From Lathyrus oleraceus (lineage: Eukaryota > Streptophyta > Magnoliopsida > Fabales > Fabaceae): DNA of 64,000 bases. The notes below the pieces were generated by a model. The model was not told the DNA's origin. It saw nothing but the letters and a program-made list of their open reading frames with translations, and ran no database searches. Below are positions 60,146 to 64,000 of this stretch, in pieces. The stretch is from the NCBI RefSeq assembly GCF_024323335.1, contig NC_066581.1, positions 38,974,199 to 39,038,198 of the forward strand, written 5' to 3'. The translations under genes were made by a program, and so were the position numbers. Every line of letters starts with the position of its first letter. The first letter of the stretch is position 1.

Positions 60146-63100
60146 AATCCATAGGAGTAATACACTCACTAGGGAGACAGAGACTCTGGGGAGAAATAAG
60201 GGTAAAATGCGTGAGCAGTTCACGACTTAAGAACTTGCTGGGAGACACGAAGGGATTCCATGAAAATAAATCAATGGAAAGACTCGAGCTGACGCAAAGA
60301 TGCATGTATTCGGGAATATGCCAATACAACAAAACTATCCACAAAGGATACTTTGGATAAAAGTCCCGACTCGGACGGGGAAATCCACTAAGGACACAGT
60401 TGAGGAAACAACAAATGAGGTATTACCGGTTACTGGATTATAAACTCAAAACAGAGACATGTGATCAAAACACCGGTATAAGGGTGAAAGAACAACACGC
60501 TCAGGGAGAAAGAATATCTAAGACCGGTATAAGGGTGAGAGATATCAATCATCCAAAACTTATGAGGAAGACCTAAAAAAGGAAAATTTCAACTCAGGAA
60601 AATCTGACTCCACAGGGGATAAAAAGTCATAATAGGGAGCAGAAGGAAGGAACACCAGGGATACCGGTTACTGGGCATATAATAGGTGATCAACCAGGCG
60701 TGAATTTGGAACATATCCAAGACACTCATCATCCGAAAGGAGGGCTGAAAAAGCAAACTCGACTTACAGGATGGACATTCGATTCCATAAGGAAACACGA
60801 ATCTTACTCGAATTGGGAAGAAAAAGACTTCGACTGAAGAGCGCGTGAGATATATTATCTATTGCTGTCAGAACGTAGATAACATACTCGCATGGAAGAT
60901 TATCCACAACCGGTTACTAGGTTAATAAAGGATAGATCGATCGAAAAGAAAGGACGTCGGGATACCGGTTACTGGGTATAAAAGTGATGACCAATCCAAA
61001 GGAGAAACAATCATTACCAAACAAGGGTAAATGAAAGATGACTCGCTGGGGGTACATTGACAAAAGCAATGATCCCAAAGATATATCACAAGTTACTGGG
61101 TGGTATACTAAAAAATGAAGGAATATCAATACCGAATATTGGATAAAGATAACCAACAAAGAGGGGATTACATCTACCAGATACTGGGTAGAAAACCACA
61201 TAAATAGGACTTACAACTACCGGTTACTGGGTAGAAGGCCACAAAGATCCACTAGGGAAAAGACGAACAATTACTTGTTACTGAGTAATTAAACAACCAA
61301 ACCACAGGGATCTGCAGGGGAAATAACAAGAAAGGAGTCAATCTAGGAACAAGCTAGAAATACAAAATCAAACAAGACTCAACCCAATGAGGATATAACT
61401 CAGGGGAATAATTCCATCCAGATACACAACTGGGGAGGAAACTGAAACAAAAATCATCCACAAGGATATAACTCAGTGGGGAATATAGAAGGAAAGATAG
61501 ACACTTTCTGCCTATAGGGCTGACTCTATATGCAGAGATCAGACACAAACATCTGCTTGGGGAAGAATATTTCACCAATAGCAGAAGATAACAAGCAAAT
61601 ATATATGGCAAAGAATGAAACATGAATATCTGAATGCTGTAATTATGCATGTATATGCGTGGTTTATGTATGATTAATGCTGACAAACAGGCACATCTAA
61701 CACAAACAGGTCCAAGAAACAATGGACAGACATCCGATATAACATCTCAAAAGAGAAAGGCCAGGCCCACAGGAGAAATCAATTTGGTGGGGAGCATCAA
61801 ATTCTAGGAAACACTAATCACCGCTGGGGACAAGGACCACTATTGAGGATCAGAGACCACTGCTAAGGATCAGATACCGCTGTTGGGGATCAGCAAAATG
61901 TCACCACTACCGAATGCTGGGGATCTTCCCACAATTCTCGGGAACATGCAGAGATATCAATAAGATCTGACAGAGAAGAACTCTACAATGGATCTTATCA
62001 GGCAACAATATGAAATTTTGTGGGGGACAACCACCAAACAGAAACACATTAATTAAGCATTCTCTTCTAACTGCTGAAGAAACATTTCTGCCACCGGGAG
62101 AAGGGACAAATTGCTCCGCTGGGGAAGCTACAGAGTCACCGCCAGGGATTTACTAATGAACAGACAAAAGATCCATCATAGAGGAAACTCTACTGGGGAG
62201 CTCAACACGGATAAGATTCCGTCGTAGAATAAACTCTACTGGGGACTTATCAAGGAATGGTATGAAACTTTGTGGGGAACAACCACCAAACAGAAGTTCT
62301 AACAATCAAAACACTCCTTATTTACTGGAGAGACATCTCTGCTGAGGAGAGAGAACCAATTACTCCGCTAGGGAAGGAAATAAACATCTTCAACACCAGC
62401 TCTACTCGGAAGCTTTCCAATATGGAGGGGAAACAAATATCAAGCTCTGATTAGGCAACTCCACTAGGGAGAACTGAAGGCAATCCAACTAGGGAAAGTC
62501 TGCTGTAAGCAACCTACCAGGGATGAGTTGTAGGCAAACCCGCCAGGGAGAAGCTGCAAGCCAACCTACTGAGGATTTCCACTCATGCTGGGAATTCCTG
62601 CTCACTCTGCGGGAGATTTCCATTTATGCTGAGGGAAAGACCAACTTCCTTGGAAATAGATAGCATATCAACTTTTATCAATCTATAAGGGATTTTAGGT
62701 CAGTCCACACAAGGGATGACAACCCTATAATTGATAAAACACAAATTCTAGACTCAAACTCCCTGGGGATCTAAGGATGGAGGTATACACATCTCCCAAA
62801 AGATCAAGGCCAAAACTCCAGACTCTCTAGGGACTTGATGATGTATCACCCTCTCTGCGCTCGCTGGGAAGACAACCTGAAAGATGATGAAGAGGATACA
62901 AATATGCCAGAATATGAACAAATGTCTTACCCTTTTGGAGATCATACTATCCTTGGGAGAGCACTGAAGATATTCCATTTATCCTTTCAGCCATTGTGAA
63001 TGTTCACTTTGTTTAAAAACAGTTTATAAAAACTTTATTTGTTTAAAACAATGATATTTATCAATTAAAACATGCATACATTTGTTAAACAGAAACAAAT

Positions 63101-63548
63101 AAGAGTGCAAAGAATTGGATAAAGGCTCAAATTTATTTGATAGAATGGTAGTCCGCAAATGGCGAGACTCCATGGATCTTTACGAAAATTTGAAATTGGT
63201 GATATATATTGGAAAAAGGACTACATTGAACATAATGACTATTTCTCCACCAACTCTGAATCCAATGTATTCGAAGCTTCAGTTGACGATGACTGAGCGA
63301 GAATCTTTGACAGAAGACAGCTTGTAGAACAAAGTCTTGTCAAGGTGGAGTTACTTGCCAAATCCCTAATTTTTGCCTAGATTCCCCCCAGGGTGAGGTA
63401 CTCAGTCTTGCGGGATATATATTCATTTTTTTTATGTCTCTAACTTTTGCATGGATCGCCCATTCGGGTTTTCAATCCACCGAGACGCTCATTTTTGCCT
63501 AAGCCGCCCTTTCGGGTTTTCAACTTAGCGAGCTATTCTGTTTTTATT
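60146..63548 (-). repeat. Ogre B 3' UTR, module-rich
   Basis: Continues 32149-32344. It has the same organisation as the Ogre A 3' UTR but a different dominant dyad: TACCGGTTACTGGGTA (near 60671, 60974 and 61218) rather than TACCGGTATAAGGGTA. PBS-complement blocks such as GCTCCGCTGGGGAAG (62114) are present. It is shorter than in A (3.6 kb against 5.3 kb). No gene is supported. Confidence 0.82.
63380..63529 (-). repeat. Hairpin modules after Ogre B pol stop
   Basis: Module 1 (63497-63529) is nearly identical to Ogre A module 1. Module 2 (63450-63479) pairs TGGAT with ATCCA around CCCGAATGGG, so both stem and loop differ from A while the fold is kept. The arm pairing of module 3 is lost. Confidence 0.65.
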
Positions 63549-64000
63549 TTAGGCGAAGTATTTCTTGACTGCATCTAAATTCACAGGACGAGTGAAATCC
63601 TCCCCATCCATAGTTGTACGTATCAAAGCACCGCCTGAAAAGGCTCTCTTAACAACATATGTACCTTCATAGTTTGGAGTCCACTTGCCTCTGGAATCGG
63701 GCGCGAAAGATAAAACTTTATTGAGCACGGGGTCACCTTCTCGGAACACACGAGGCTTGACCTTCTTATCAAAGGCTTTCTTCATTCTTTGCTGATACAA
63801 CTGACCATGGCACATGGCAGTTAATCTCTTCTCCTCTATCAAATTCAGTTGGTCATAACGACTCTGAACCCGTTCAGCCTCAGTCAACTTGGCTTCCATC
63901 AAGACTCTCATTGATGGGATCTCAACCTCCACGGGGAGCATAGCCTCCATGCAATATACAAGAGAGAAAGGGGTTGCCCCTGTTGAAGTGCAGACAAATG
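63549..64000 (-). pseudogene. Ogre B pol, integrase C-terminal part, open at window edge
   Basis: The frame is open from the window edge to the stop at 63549. The edge codons read FVCTSTGATPFSLVY, the integrase block just after the catalytic core, followed by MEAMLPVEVEIPSMRVLMEA, KLTEAERVQSRYDQLNLIEE, FREGDPVLNKVLSFAPDSRG and KWTPNYEGTYVVKRAFSGGA. No disablement is seen in this part. Unlike Ogre A, homology extends past KLTEAE upstream, so Ogre B keeps more of pol. Whether the polyprotein is intact cannot be judged from this window. Confidence 0.85.

Noticed and set aside
1..64000. Host protein-coding gene
   Set aside because: Every frame with recognisable motifs is gag, pol or Ogre ORF1; no exon-like sequence outside retroelements was recognised.

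Overview
The window is plant intergenic DNA made almost wholly of nested LTR retrotransposons. I recognise no host gene, no tRNA or rRNA gene and no CRISPR array. Very long (4.8-5.6 kb) LTRs starting TGTAAGACCC, a primer-binding site (PBS) of the AAGTGGCGACTCTGCTGGGG type, an extra ORF1 upstream of gag and a long repeat-rich 3' UTR identify Ty3/gypsy Ogre elements. Their abundance points to a legume of tribe Fabeae (pea, vetch, faba bean, lentil). The species is inference.

Layout. 1-5395: plus-strand Ogre debris (element D: LTR end, broken ORF1, a TA microsatellite, gag start). 5396-25354: a minus-strand Ogre LTR (element C) split by a 15.56-kb tandem array (8496-24056). The array holds five LTRs and four identical-length 539-bp internal segments of an internally deleted Tekay/Del-type chromovirus, with one 5-bp target duplication (CAAGC) around the whole array. 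25355-27138: minus-strand Athila-like pol remnant carrying a 443-bp TRIM element with perfect target duplications. 27146-27329: a second Athila-like integrase fragment on the plus strand. 27330-32344 and 60146-64000: a minus-strand Ogre (element B), open at the right edge. 32350-60140: a Tekay-type chromovirus (element E, target duplication CTAAA) inserted in the 3' UTR of B. 35529-54542: a young non-autonomous Ogre (element A, target duplication CTCGG) inserted in the integrase of E.

Order of events from nesting: Athila remnants first; then Ogre B, Ogre C and the TRIM; then the chromovirus in C and chromovirus E in B; finally Ogre A in E. LTR pairs of A and E each differ by roughly 0.5 percent by eye, so both are recent. 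The TRIM LTRs differ at about 9 of 192 positions and are older.

The most unusual signals are (1) a nascent satellite made by tandem growth of an LTR plus a mini internal region, with mosaic units; (2) many segments in the Ogre 3' UTR complementary to the element's own PBS; (3) a TRIM whose 5' LTR/PBS junction looks like a bipartite tRNA-type pol III promoter; (4) a cluster of 12 ATACGCGTAT-like palindromes in the LTRs of E; (5) hairpin modules just after the Ogre pol stop codon.
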